From assembly GCA_963691655.1 (NCBI GenBank), contig OY829327.1, positions 68,398,079 through 68,462,078 of the forward strand: a stretch of DNA of 64,000 nucleotides, given 5' to 3'. The DNA is from Toxonevra muliebris. Lineage: Eukaryota > Arthropoda > Insecta > Diptera > Pallopteridae. The notes under the pieces were generated by a model. That model worked only from the letters and a program-made list of their open reading frames with translations. It searched no databases and was not told where the DNA came from. Below are positions 47,739 to 58,812 of the stretch, in pieces; position 1 is the first letter of the stretch; each line of letters opens with the position of its first letter. Both the position numbers and the translations under genes were made by a program.

Positions 47739-49023
47739 CCAGTAATCCAAAAAGCTTTTCATGTTCGAAATTCTTTCTTTCTCCAATATTGTTTTTGCCT
47801 AAATTTCAGCCAATAATATTACATAAGTATTCTATATTATTTACATTTATAACACGAATCCAATTCAATGTAAGTGATTCAAAACAAAGAAAAAATTCTA
47901 AAACATTAAATTTGTAAGATATAAACTTGCATGATCATGCTGTCAATGATCTTGTTATAAATACTTGATGGATTGTTTTCAATATTATGATACAACAATG
48001 ACAATATACTTTTCAATTTATTACGTGTTTAAATAATTAATTTTGTTTGTGCATACGAAAGAATAGAAAGGTAAGTAGTTTTAAAAGTGTGTGTGAATAA
48101 GTAATAGATATTTTCAAACCTGCAGTCAATATTAAATTGATCTCTCAGTGAGCACTTTCATAAGAATAATGTGCTTTCAAATGAAATCTTGCTTGATCAC
48201 GCCAATTAAAAGTACATGTTAAGTAACATGTTTTTGCCAAATAAACCAAATAAAAGAAGTTAATAAATTACTTTATTGTCATCTTGATTTATAATGAACA
48301 TCTGTACGGTCAGTTGTATATACTGATTTATTTAAAATAATATTTATTATTTAAAATAATAATATAAAATTTTTCAATCGAGTTTTTGATGGACGATACA
48401 AATGGCACTGATGAAAGCAAGAAATAGACGAAGATTTAAGATTGCTCCAAGAAATGATACAAGATGATCGTTGTTTGAATGCCATGGCTTCCAAGGCTTC
48501 CCGGAATTTTGAATAACAGCAAATAGGTGGGAGTGTACGTTTTACACCATATTTCTTAAAAAATATTAAAACAAAAGGTCTAGCATCTTTAGTAAAATCT
48601 AACCAGGTGATTTAGCTTGAATTTATATATACGACGCGGAAACCAAGCAAAAGTTTGAGTAAAAACGGGAGTACAGTTTTTTTTAATTTGATTTTGAAAA
48701 ACAGTCCAAATTACATTCGTATGAATTTAAGAAAACAGTTTGAAATTTTGAGCATATATAAACTTTTTTTAAATTATAATAGTTTAAAACGAAAGTTAAA
48801 ACTCCTCTTCATAATACAAAATTAATAATTTATAAAAAAAATTGTTGAAAAAATTGTTTACACGCTTAAAGAAATTGTACATTATAGTGTACAAATTCAC
48901 GCAACTTTAATGTACAATATAATGTACATAAGAAATTTGGTTACTTATATTGTTCAAAAGACGTGAAAGGTTGATGATTTTTTAATTATTTTCTGTAGCT
49001 GTTAAAAAAATAGTAAGGTTCTG
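47739..49023. other. Gene-free stretch with one strong hairpin
   Basis: A+T-rich. TGTACATTATAGTGTACA (48876-48893) and its near-inverse (48911-48928, one mismatch) can form an 18-bp stem with a 17-base loop. No gene seen. Confidence 0.5.
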
Positions 49024-49463
49024 AAATAGTGGATTCTGATAGGACTTGGAAAAAAAAACTTATACGGGTCTCGGCGTTTTAAAAGTTTATGCCTAATTTC
49101 TTTTTTACATGGGCCTAAAGTTTGCCCATTTCTAACAGATTATGTATAATAAACCATATGACAATTTGTTAATTTTGCATCAGAAGTTGTTTGTATGTTC
49201 AGCAATTTATAGTAGAATTTTCCGTAGAATATTTTCCTCTATTATATTAACCCTTTGCCACCCACCATTGTGGGTCTTTTTTGCCATTTTCAAAAAAAGT
49301 TTCTTTTGTGCCCCCTTACAAGAATTAATTATGTTCAAGAAATAGGTTGACCATCAAATTTTACAATAGGTAAATGAAGAACAAAAATCTATAAAGTTGA
49401 TTTTAGTAAAAATAAACCCAAATTCCAAAAATGTTTCAAAATTTCACCTTTCATAAGCAGTGA
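49024..49463. repeat. Dispersed repeat of about 440 bp, copy B
   Basis: Second copy of the repeat at 36812-37262, in the same orientation, with many substitutions and a few small indels. The central TTAACCCTTTG piece is retained. The 67-codon frame at 49142 lies inside it and is not a gene. Confidence 0.75.
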
Positions 49464-52221
49464 ACAAGTGTATCTTTATAAACTTTGTTTTTTCGAGTCT
49501 AAAACTACAAAAAAAATTTTACCCCGACAAAAAAAAATTGAGAAGAAAGGGTTAAGAACCCATGTTCCGATGATCCAGCCACGTGTGAAGATATTACAGC
49601 TGGGTCGGAAATGTTGAAGTAAAAAATTCGCTCCGTACTCATCACATCAATTCACTTTTCGAAACTTACTAAAAAATCGTGGAGGAAAATGGTACTAAAA
49701 ACAAGTAGCGACGCGCGTGTTGGATAATGGTACTAAACATCTAGTCGAGTGTGCGCATGTAAAAGAGATTATGTATCGGTTGATCAAAAATTTAAAAACA
49801 AATCCGCTTAATACTAATGAACTTATAAGAAGCGTGCGCCTTACCAGTGCTGCCGCTGTCACTTCAATTGAACTTTTTCACTTCACTTTCAACCCCGACA
49901 CTTCGTCACTTCCTCTTTCACAAAAACACTTCGGTTTTCCAGTTTCAATAAAAAGCTAAAATCGATATAACAAAAAAATTTAAATATGTTCATCTCTATC
50001 AACTTCAACATTTTAAAAATTTCACTTCACAAAAAATGTTTCAAAACGACAGCCTTACGAAAATGGTTTTTCGACATTCGCATCGCTTAGGCAAAAATAG
50101 CGTGTTTTGGCTCTCGATAAAGGAGGAACTCATGCTGTACGCGAAAATCAGCCAAAAATGGAGTGAAGATTTTGAAATCAGATAACACCTTCAGGTTCCA
50201 AAAGCGTCTTGAAAGTTCACAAATTTTTACCACAAATTAAGATTTTTTTAAATTTATTGGGCCAAAATTTTTTCAAATTCTTTATTATATATAATATATG
50301 AAATTGAATTTTATTGAATTTGGCATTGTGAAATACAGGCATAAGGTTAAACTTACATCACAAATTTTGTATTATTATATTAAAAAATATACAGTTAAAT
50401 TAATTCTGTGTGCATAAATGAAGATAACTTTATGCTCTTCATGTCTTTAACCTTCAACCAAAAGTATTAATATCTATGAAAAAAAAAAGTTTATTGATTA
50501 ATGTTTTATTTGAAAAACAACTGGACCACCTAGTTAAAGTCTTGAATGATTAACTATGAGAATTTAATTGTTCATTATTTGTGCCCACTTTATTAATCGT
50601 GTATGAAGTACGAATCTTATTTTCTTATGCTCAGGAAATAGAGTTTTCTAATAAATTTAACATTTACTGAACTTTTGAACTGTAGAAAAACTTCATTAAA
50701 TTAAAATAAATTCAAAACCAAGAAATGGTTCCATTTCATTGCACATTCACCTGAAAATGAATCAAGAATAAATTTATTTACATACAATACACAACCAAAA
50801 TGATTAATTGTGGGAGCTAAAGTTCCAACTGTGTGCTCGTTGAAATCTTTTTGAAAACTTGTTAAAAGAAATCATCATATCAAATGCGATCCCTCCATGG
50901 AAGAGTGTGTATGTGTGATGCATGCGCACTGTAGCGTGTAGACATCATCGATCTTTCAACGCTGCATTGAAATTCGAGTTGGTTAGTAAAGGGTAAATTG
51001 GAAAATTGGTTGATTTATTGATTAGTGTGGGTCAAGTGCATGCAGATTCATTGTGTTGTTGGGCATGAAACATAATTGCGGTCATTGCTGCGTACTTATA
51101 TAGAAAGAATATAATTGAAACAACATGATTTCCAATGTAAATGATAATTAAATTATTTTTGTACGTACTTTATGGAAAAATATTAATTATTTATATGCTT
51201 ACCAAATTTTAATTCTGAAGAAATTAAGAAAAGATTTTACATGCACATAATTCAACTGCTGGGTGCTAACTTTTGGTTGAACATTTTCACGATCAAATAT
51301 TTTCTACTTCATAGTTCATTTACATTTTGATGAATACAAAACAAACATTAATGAAATCGTTTAAATTAACATATGTAAAAGAACATAATCACTTTGTTGA
51401 CATGTTGAGTTCATTAGCGCTTAACTTTGCCATACCAAAACAACAATAATTTTATAAATACCCCATAGAAAATAAGAAAACACTGTGTAGCAAATATCTA
51501 ATACATGCATTTGTATGTTTGCGTATCCAGCTGTGCTACTGTAACGAAATAAAATGTAGAGCGTCTCAAAAGTTTCTAACCCGTAAATGTCAAATCTCCA
51601 CACAATACGTTAATTATATTCCTTCTTTTGGTAATCAAGAGAGTTTTCTATTCACAACAACAATAATTTGATTCAGACACACAGTGGCTAAGGCCACTGA
51701 ATATTTGTAGATATATTAGCCTTAAACGCTGCCAACAAGTGCACCAGTTTTAATGCCTCTAGAAGTTGTCTCCCCTCTCTTCTTCCTGTCACTATTTATT
51801 TGATTATGCCATGCAACACGACGTTTTTCTTATGCATTCCGCGCTGCATTCTATTTAAAAATTACATTCTTATGTTAATCACGAATGTCAAAATTATTTA
51901 TATTTGTGTTAACAACATTCGTTTTGGTTTTAAGGTAATTACCGTGTTCAGTGTATGTATGTAAAAAGTTTTTGTATTTGGCAGTTAAATTCTTATTGTT
52001 TAACAATTATTTGTTGCTTTTTATGAGTGAAAATTAGTACGTAATGAACTAACAAATATTTAAATATTTGTGTGCATATGAATTTGAGTTTTATTTAATG
52101 ATCTACCATGAAACGTGAAATTTAGAAATGTTTTCATAGTTAAACCAATTGTTTGAATTAAAAAACTAACAACTATTGGGTTTGACTATATTCTGATATA
52201 TACGAATAAATATATTAGTAA
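49464..52221. other. Gene-free stretch
   Basis: A+T-rich sequence without recognisable coding regions or element ends. An 80-codon frame at 49717 has no known features. Confidence 0.5.
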
Positions 52222-52700
52222 GTGATTAAAAGTATTAATTCGTCGTTATTATTATGTATACATGTCTGTTACAGACAAGCTAAATCATTCATGCCAAAGA
52301 TCTGTCTACACAGAACTAAACAAGTGCTTAATTTAAGCAGAAATCAAATCCGAATTGCGACAATATTCTACATAGGGTATTGTAGGGCAAATAAAGACTT
52401 ATCGATATTGTGTCTAGCACAAGGCGATACTTGCCGAATATGTAATGAGGAGAAAGAAACAAGAGAACATATTTTATTTTTATGCCACTGTGAAGGTCTA
52501 ATATGAACTCGACTTCGATACTTAGGAAATTCTATCCTACAACCACAAGACATAGTTCAAGACGGATAGTTCTCTTAAAGAGATATTAAATTTCCTCAAA
52601 AGAAATAAACGGAATTTATAGGAGAACTATAAAAACAATAAATTCCTTGGGGGATATCACAATAGGCTCTAGATGGCCGCAGTGATCTGCGAACTTAATG
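52222..52700 (+). pseudogene. C-terminal tail of a LINE of the I/LOA/R1-like type
   Basis: The frame from 52222 gives SRNQIRIATIFYIGYCRANK, then AQGDTCRICNEEKETREHIL with LCHCEG. This is the cysteine-histidine motif (CX2C...H...C) that follows the reverse transcriptase and RNase H domains in LINEs of these clades. After a stop it continues with RLRYLGNSILQPQDIV and, further on, KFLGGYHNRL and AAVICELNAH, which fit the last residues of such proteins. Everything upstream is missing. Confidence 0.6.
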
Positions 52701-54295
52701 CCCACCTCCTTAACATTCTAATCTAAGCATGAGGTTTGCGTACTCGAAGGCACTTAGTTCCAGGTAATTGAGAGAAAAAATCATGTTATGTATGACATAC
52801 TCATAAATGGTCCCAAATTAATCACCAACTGAGATCACGTAGAGTTGAGTTTAATGCGCATAAGGCCCAGTGTTGCCTGTTGTCGTACAAACAAGCTCCC
52901 AATTCTCAATTAACCTACTGGTTATGGGTGGGGTAGATATTTGCAAAACCAATGATTCTTGATGTTCTAGGCATACCCATTCAATTTGAAGTTCGTTGGA
53001 ATAATCACATATTTGAAGTGTCGAAAAAAGCAGCCATATTACACTCCGATTGATCTCCGATTTCGTCAAAAATTGTCAAATGCTATCGTTTCAACGATTG
53101 AGTTTGCACGATAAGTAAATTGGTATCGTTTCGAATTTTTCTGTAATTTTTGTGGATTTTTAAAATTAAATAATTTTGATCATTTCACAATCACAGAAAG
53201 AGAAGAAAAAAAAGAAAGTCGATTGACAATTTTGCTGCAACGCCGTACCTTTAGTCTTCCTACCCTGAATCGGTTTTCTGCGAATGCTCCTCCACGTAAT
53301 TCACCAATATTTCCATTGTTAGGGTGTAGCTGATTTATGTATAATCGATTATGATTTATTTATATTACATTTCGTACATTCATAAAACTTTTAATATTTA
53401 AAATTTTCGATATTGATTTTAAAATATTTTTGTAAATATATATTTACAAACAAAAATAATATTTTTTACGAATTACTTACCAGTAGCTCTTAAACTGTAA
53501 AATATAAACGATATACGAGGAACTCCGAAATAACTCCTAAATAAAGTAACTCTTAATCGAAAAAAATGAAATAAAAAGAAAATAAAAATCCTTATATAAA
53601 AAAATTAGGGGATATTTAATTTTTTACTGGGAGTTACAGTGAAATAACTCCTAATCGGCAATAATTTTAGGAGTATTTTTATTTTTCCATTAGGAAAAAT
53701 AAAAATACTTCTCAGAAGAAATGAAATAACTCCTGATGAAAAGATGAAATAAGTCGTAATATTTAGAAGTTATTTAATTAAATTTCGTAATGTTGGTTTT
53801 CGAATACAATACACGCTTTGTACTTTGCTATTTTGGCATTGAAATTTAATTCCTCGTACTAAAAATCCAAATATCTCAAAACGGGGAACGACCAAAGGAA
53901 TTTCAACCAAAACCCAAAAGTAATTTCAGCCAAAGAAAAATGTATGAAAATATTTTGTTCTTATTTCCTTATGTTATTACGCATTCTATCGTTTATAAAC
54001 AATTAAATTTTTAATCAGTTGTTTGTTTCAAACATATGTAGATTTCTGAGAATTTTTTAGATTAAAAGTACAAAATTCGCTAATAATGGATACAAAAAAT
54101 AGGCTAAACAATATTTGGCAAAATGGTTGTGTCTACTTGTGGCGACATGTTTGCTGAATATTTTTAAAAAAAATTGGACTCAATAGTTCCAGCAGTTTTT
54201 TCAACATGCTTGACACTTGCACACTTCAATACTTGCGGCCCAAATTTTAAATTACGTACTTGCGACATTTTTTGCCTTGTCTTTCAATACAGCTA
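52701..54295. other. Gene-free stretch with a GAAATAACTCC repeat region
   Basis: No gene recognised. The region 53515-53770 is built from repeated GAAATAACTCC(TAAT) words and contains a strong hairpin (separate entry). Confidence 0.5.
53515..53770. repeat. GAAATAACTCC repeats with a 17-bp perfect hairpin
   Basis: GAAATAACTCC-type words occur near 53526, 53641 and 53724, with variants near 53545 and 53746. AGTATTTTTATTTTTCC (53672-53688) and its exact inverse (53693-53709) enclose a four-base loop. It may be a small foldback or MITE; no target duplication was found. Confidence 0.6.
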
Positions 54296-54498
54296 TTTTT
54301 TACATTGCATTAAGTTAGGTTGAAGTGGCTATCGAGAGACACACTTTGGCCTGAACGGCACATTGTGGTATCTAATAACTGGACCTACAGTTTAAAGCCG
54401 ATTCCGAACGGCGGTGTGGCAATTTTTTATCGGCTTGGTGGTTTTGCCATTACCAACCAAGGTGTGTACTTGTACACTATCTTATAATTCTCATACAC

Positions 54499-55729
54499 AA
54501 GGCGCGGTTCACGCCAATTTGTCACGCTTTGTTGTGGTCACCACGTCGCCCCTAGTCATAATAACAACAAATTTTTTACTGGGATTTGTTTACAATATTG
54601 TTACCGTTACTGGATAAATTTTTCATATTAATTGATCGCAAGTTGGTGATTGTGTGCACAATGGAAGCTGCAAATAGAAAATTGATTGTGGACAAATTTA
54701 TTGAAAATCCGTCGTGGTCTTGTTCAAAGATTGCGAAAGTGTTAAATATCTTCAAAAGAACGGTATGTAGAGTTACCTAAAATTAAAAGCAAAGATCTTG
54801 AGGTCCATCAAAAGCAATCCCGGACTATCGGATAGCGATCGTGCCAAAATATGCAATACCAGCAAAAGTACTGCTAGACGAATACGCATAAAAGCTGGGC
54901 TAAAGTGCTATCGTGCTATAAAATATCCGAATAGAACAGACAAACAGAATTTGCTGGCCAAAAAAACGTGCTCGTCTTTATAATAATGTTTTGATCAAAT
55001 TCAATGGATGCATTATTGTGGATGATGAATCATACGTAAAATTTGATCTTAAAAAGCTTCCAGGTCAAAAATTTTATATGGCAACGAATCGTGGTAATGT
55101 ACCCTCAAAATTCAAGTACATAAAAATGGATAAATTTGCAAAGAAAGCAATGGTGTGGCAGGCTATTTGCAGCTGTGGTCTCAAATCCAGGGCATTTGTG
55201 ACATCCTCTTCTATGACGTTTGATATTTTCATCAAATAGTGCCTTTCGAAACGACTATTGCCATTTGTTCATCACCACCACTCGCCAGTGAAGTTTTGGC
55301 CTGATTTAGCCAGTTGCCACTACTCTAAGAAAACCATGGATTGGTATCAGACAAATAAAGTAGATGTAGTGCCCAAATATATGAATCCACCCAATTGCCC
55401 CCAGCTTCGACCGATCGAAAAATACTGGGCTATTACAAAATATAAGTTGAAGAAAAATGCAGGTATTGTCAAAAATGTGAATTCAATGTTACTAAAATGG
55501 AACCAAATAACCGCAAAAGTATCCAGAGCGGATGTTCAAAGGTTGATGGGGTCCATTAAAAGGAATACCCGGAACTTTTTGCACAACAAAGAAATTTAAA
55601 TCTTTTAATATTATAGTACTAAAACACAATATTAAACTTATCATTTAATGCATTATTTGTTATTCTGAGTGTTCTGGTTAAAAAGATACAGCAACTTTCC
55701 TGCGTGCCAATTTTGCGTGAACCGCACTT
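54499..55729 (+). mobile_element. Tc1/mariner element of DD37E type, copy 3, nested in a SINE
   Basis: The left end AAGGCGCGGTTCACGCCAAT and the inverted right end AAGTGCGGTTCACGCAAAAT form imperfect terminal repeats that continue to GGCACGC/GTCACGC. TA follows the right end (55730-55731); the left flank is AC, so one side of the duplication has changed. It is 1231 bp, a normal size, and carries a broken transposase. Confidence 0.75.
54661..55599 (+). pseudogene. DD37E-type transposase, copy 3, frameshifted with one stop
   Basis: ATG 54661 opens a helix-turn-helix segment (ENPSWSCSKIAKVLNIFKRT) that stops at 54778-54780. The next piece is in another frame (54798-54980), and the first frame resumes from 54991. 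The first catalytic block is IIVDDESYVKFDLKKLPGQ, followed by KKAMVWQAICSCGLKS. TAG at 55237-55239 interrupts, then come FWPDLASCHYSKKTMDWY and NPPNCPQLRPIEKYWA, 37 residues between the second aspartate and the glutamate. The C-terminus (SRADVQRLMGSIKRN) is intact. All catalytic residues are present. It is clearly the same family as the copies at 7419 and 34540, but well diverged from both. Confidence 0.8.
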
Positions 55730-55845
55730 TATAAGAAAGTTATGAAAATTAACCACCAGACAGAGATGGGAATCGAACCCGAACCTCCCAGATGAAAGTC
55801 TAGTGCACTGGTTGGACCACTAGACTATTGTGGTCGTCTTTACAT

Positions 55846-56413
55846 TGTATTAGACTGAATAAAGTTCAGGGAAGTACCGTCAATTTTATACTGCTGACGA
55901 ATTGTATTTAATTGGATCAATTTTGAGCTTTAAATGAAGAATACGATAACGACGATGGCGAAACTCTCGCTAAAGAAACTAAAGACGTGGTGCTCAATTC
56001 GAAAAAAATTGCACCGGAGCAGGCTATATCAGCAATCAATATTTGCTTGGAATGGGTGATGTCATGATGCTCCAGAGGCTTAGAAGAAGTTTAGTACTGA
56101 ATAATCGAGTCTGCACAAAACTAACACAAATCAAAATAACATAATAAAATTAGATTCTAAACAGACAGATACAAGCCCCTTTTAATTTGTATTGAAAACA
56201 AAAGCTCAGTACTTCCGACAACCTCGAAACTTGCATCGAGCCCGGTTTTCATTACGTGCGAGAATCGAGTTCCTACGGTATTTGTTAAAATAATAGAATT
56301 GTTTTAATTTTACTTTTATGTACATTAAGGTACTTCACGGAAAAAATTAGTACTACTCCTTATAAAATTAACCTTAGTTTATTTTATGAAAGTTCGGCTC
56401 TAGCGATAAAGTG
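55846..56413. other. Gene-free flank of the LTR retrotransposon
   Basis: A+T-rich sequence with no recognised gene. The bases next to the LTR are AAAGTG. The target duplication cannot be tested because the other flank is outside the window. Confidence 0.5.
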
Positions 56414-57838
56414 TATCGCGATTTAATTCCGCGGCGCGTCACTCGCGAAATTAAAATTATTTAATTTTAATTTTGTTAGGAAGCGCAGCCGCGTGCTGCA
56501 CTTCCTAACCTTTTTCGTCTTCTCTTTCTCTATCTTTCTTCTGTCACTCTTCCTCTTCTTTTTGGCCGATATCCACATTCACAATAGTAAAAGAGTACCA
56601 TTTAGTACTAGATTATACTACTGGGAGTGGGGATATGGAGACTTCTGTAAGAGAGCGCAGAGGTGTATTTGTTGTAAGTTTGCGGAAAAACGGGAAAACT
56701 TTGGTTCTCTCATTTGGTTGATTTTCTAGTGAAAATTCAACGGTATGACTCCGCTATGCACTAATACAGGTGCATTGCCGCCAATTCTCATACAATTGGT
56801 TGGGTCGGGGACTTTGTCCAGGGTGTAATCATGTACACCCACACATGTATGGGTATGATGATTTCCCGTTTAGAGACCAGTTTCTTGGAGAAACTGCATT
56901 GTGTCCTGCTGACATAGCGGACGAAAATATAATGTATGCGGCTGAATGTAAGTGGTACATATTTTTGCACCGTACTTATATTCAGTTCTGTGCTAGCTTT
57001 CGAGAGCGACTATCAGGATTTTTCTTAGTGCGAATATTTGACGATTTATTTTAAATTATCCATTTTTTTTTTTTGAATCTTGTGCGATTTTTTTTTTTTT
57101 TTGTGCGAATTATTAAATTTTCTTTTGTGTCCTTTTTTTTTTTGGTGAATTAATTTTGTGTACTTTGGTATCACCAAGTCGGGTGAACCAAAGTATTTTA
57201 AATTAATATTATTGTGATTGGTACCACCAAGTCGTGGTGGACCAATAGTGTTAAATTTAATTTAATTTATTAATTCTATTAAATATTGAGCGCGGAGTTA
57301 AAATAAATTTTTATTTTGTTGTGTCGCTAACTTGTAGCGACAGTGGTAAAGTAATTTTAGCCGGGTTACTTTGTTCGGGAATTAATTTTCGGGTCGCGAT
57401 CCTTGTGCGCGAATATAGAAGGGTTCATAAACCCATTAACCCAGGGAGTAGCATTTTATTTTTATTTTATTTTTTTTTATGGTCACTTTTTGGCAGTTGG
57501 TGCTAATTGCCAGTGACTATTTTGTTTGTGGAGTAGGCTTCTCCTACTACTAACTTTATTTTCTCTCCTTTCTTTTTAAAATTTGTGAAAGTCCGTTTGT
57601 GTGCTCGTGAGCCCAGCAGGTTGTGCGGGTGAAATTTAATTTTACCTTTGGTAAAATTGTGCGGTAGCTCAGTATTGAGCTACAGAAATCGAGCGTTTCC
57701 AAAAAAAAATATTTTTTTGTTATTCTTATTCTCATTTTATGTTGAACCTGCGACCACTTCTCCACTGAGATAGCTGGCAACGCAGAGGTTCCGTCTTTCT
57801 CCTTTAAATTTAATTTAAAAGCGAAAGTGACGGTGACA
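56414..57838 (+). repeat. 5' LTR, hairpin-rich
   Basis: It begins TATCGCGATTTAATTCCGCG, as does the 3' LTR at 63487. The end is placed at ...GGTGACA, four bases before the primer-binding site, giving about 1425 bp. The start is not the usual TG, so the exact boundary is uncertain by a few bases. The first 514 bases are identical to the visible 3' LTR as far as I can read. Stem-loops at 56448-56473 (12-bp stem), 56475-56509 (9+5 bp), 56717-56741, 56756-56775 and 56878-56896 (8 bp) lie in its first half. The open frames inside it are not genes. Confidence 0.88.
57162..57683 (+). promoter_or_regulatory. Array of short stem-loops in the second half of the LTR
   Basis: Successive hairpins: 57162-57194 (8+5 bp with one bulged A; ACTTTGGT pairs with ACCAAAGT) and 57217-57246 (6+6 bp, same one-A bulge and the same AGTCG loop core). 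Then 57322-57342 (TGTCGCTA, loop ACTTG), 57348-57372 (7 bp), 57421-57434 (5 bp), 57482-57517 (5+5 bp), 57532-57548 (6 bp), 57638-57658 (9 bp, 3-base loop) and 57664-57683 (GTAGCTCA, loop GTAT). The first two look like duplicated, co-varying copies of one structure. The role is unknown; packaging, dimerisation, polyadenylation or translation control are possible. Confidence 0.65.
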
Positions 57839-57841
57839 AAT

Positions 57842-57859
57842 TGGCGCCCAACGTACGGC
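57842..57859 (+). promoter_or_regulatory. Primer-binding site for tRNA-Lys
   Basis: TGGCGCCCAACGT stands just inside the 5' LTR and is complementary to the 3' end (with CCA) of insect tRNA-Lys as I recall it. After these 13 bases the match weakens (ACGGC against GGGGC). It would prime minus-strand DNA synthesis. Confidence 0.8.
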
Positions 57860-58812
57860 ATTCATTTATTAAGAAATTTAAATTGAGAATCGGAATTCTC
57901 ACGAACTTGTATTTTTGTATTTTTTTTTATTTTTTATTTGTTTTTTATATAATTTAGTGAATTGTGTCACTAATAATTTTTTTTCCTTCCAGAAGAAAAT
58001 TACTTTGAGTTCCAGCGGTGAACATCAGCAGTCGGAAAAGTAAAAATTGTGTACCCAACTTTGTCCGGAAAACTTGGTTGGTGGTTTTGGTTTTGCGTTC
58101 GGTGAGTCCGTTCCGTTTTATTACTATTTTTTTTTCAATCGGTTTTATTGAATTTTTGGTTAGTTTTTTTAATTTTTTATTAAATTTTTTTTTTTAATTT
58201 TAATTTTATTCTATTCGGTTTCATTAAATTTTAGTTATTTTAATTTTAATTTTTTTTAATTAAATTTTTTTTATTTTTTTTAAATTTTCTTTAATTTGAT
58301 TTTGTTTGGTATAATTTAAAGTTAATTTAAAGTTCATTTTTTTTTGTTTTTCGGTTCCTCGTTTTATTAAAAAAAATTTCATTTAAATTTTTTATTAAAT
58401 TTTTTTTTAATTTTATCCTAATTATTATTTGATTTCACTAAGTTCTAGTTGTTATACATTTTTTTTAAATTAATTTTTTTAATTTTCTTTTAATTGAATT
58501 TTTTTTTTCTCGGTATAAATTAAAGTTAAAGTTTAATTAAAGATAAATTTTGTCGATTTCTTGCGTTATTAAAGTTTTAATTTTTTTTTAATTTTGCGAT
58601 ATTTTAATTATTTTTTTTTATTATTATTATTTATTTTTTTTTTTGCAAACAATTATTATTTAATTTTTTTTACTATATTATTTTCGTGTTTTATTTTTTT
58701 ATCTGTGACTAGTGTATACTAGTGGGAAATTTTCTTTTGGGAAATTCTGCGATTTTGTTTTTTTTTCCTCTCTTTTCTTTTATTTCAATTTTTTTTCTTC
58801 TTAATCTCAATT
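57860..58812 (+). other. T-rich untranslated leader of the retrotransposon
   Basis: About 950 bases between the primer site and gag, dominated by T runs and by repeated words such as CGGTTTTATT, GGTTTCATTAAATTTTAG and TTTTATTAAATTTTTT. These suggest degenerate internal duplication. ATG codons are scarce here, which would let ribosomes scan or enter near gag. No coding region. Confidence 0.6.

Larger units (their letters stand above)
54296..55845 (-). mobile_element. tRNA-Glu-derived SINE, copy B, split by a DD37E element
   Basis: On the minus strand the tRNA-like head runs from about 55845 to 55755 (A-box-like AGTCTAGTGGTCCAACCAG; B box GGTTCGATTCCC, at 55768-55779 on the plus strand) and continues with TCTGGTGGTTAATTTTCATA and ACTTTCTTA to 55732. 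The body resumes beyond the inserted element at 54498 and runs to about 54296; it shares with copy A the parts around GAGAAT..AAGA.AGTGTA and AGTGTGTC.CTCGA..AG.CACTT. Compared with copy A it has about 80 extra bases (about 54398-54470) and lacks about 18 at the insertion point. Confidence 0.7.

Noticed and set aside
56493..57054. Open frames inside the 5' LTR, the first repeated in the 3' LTR at 63566
   Set aside because: They lie in the LTR, have biased composition and no known domain; the repetition is due to the LTR.
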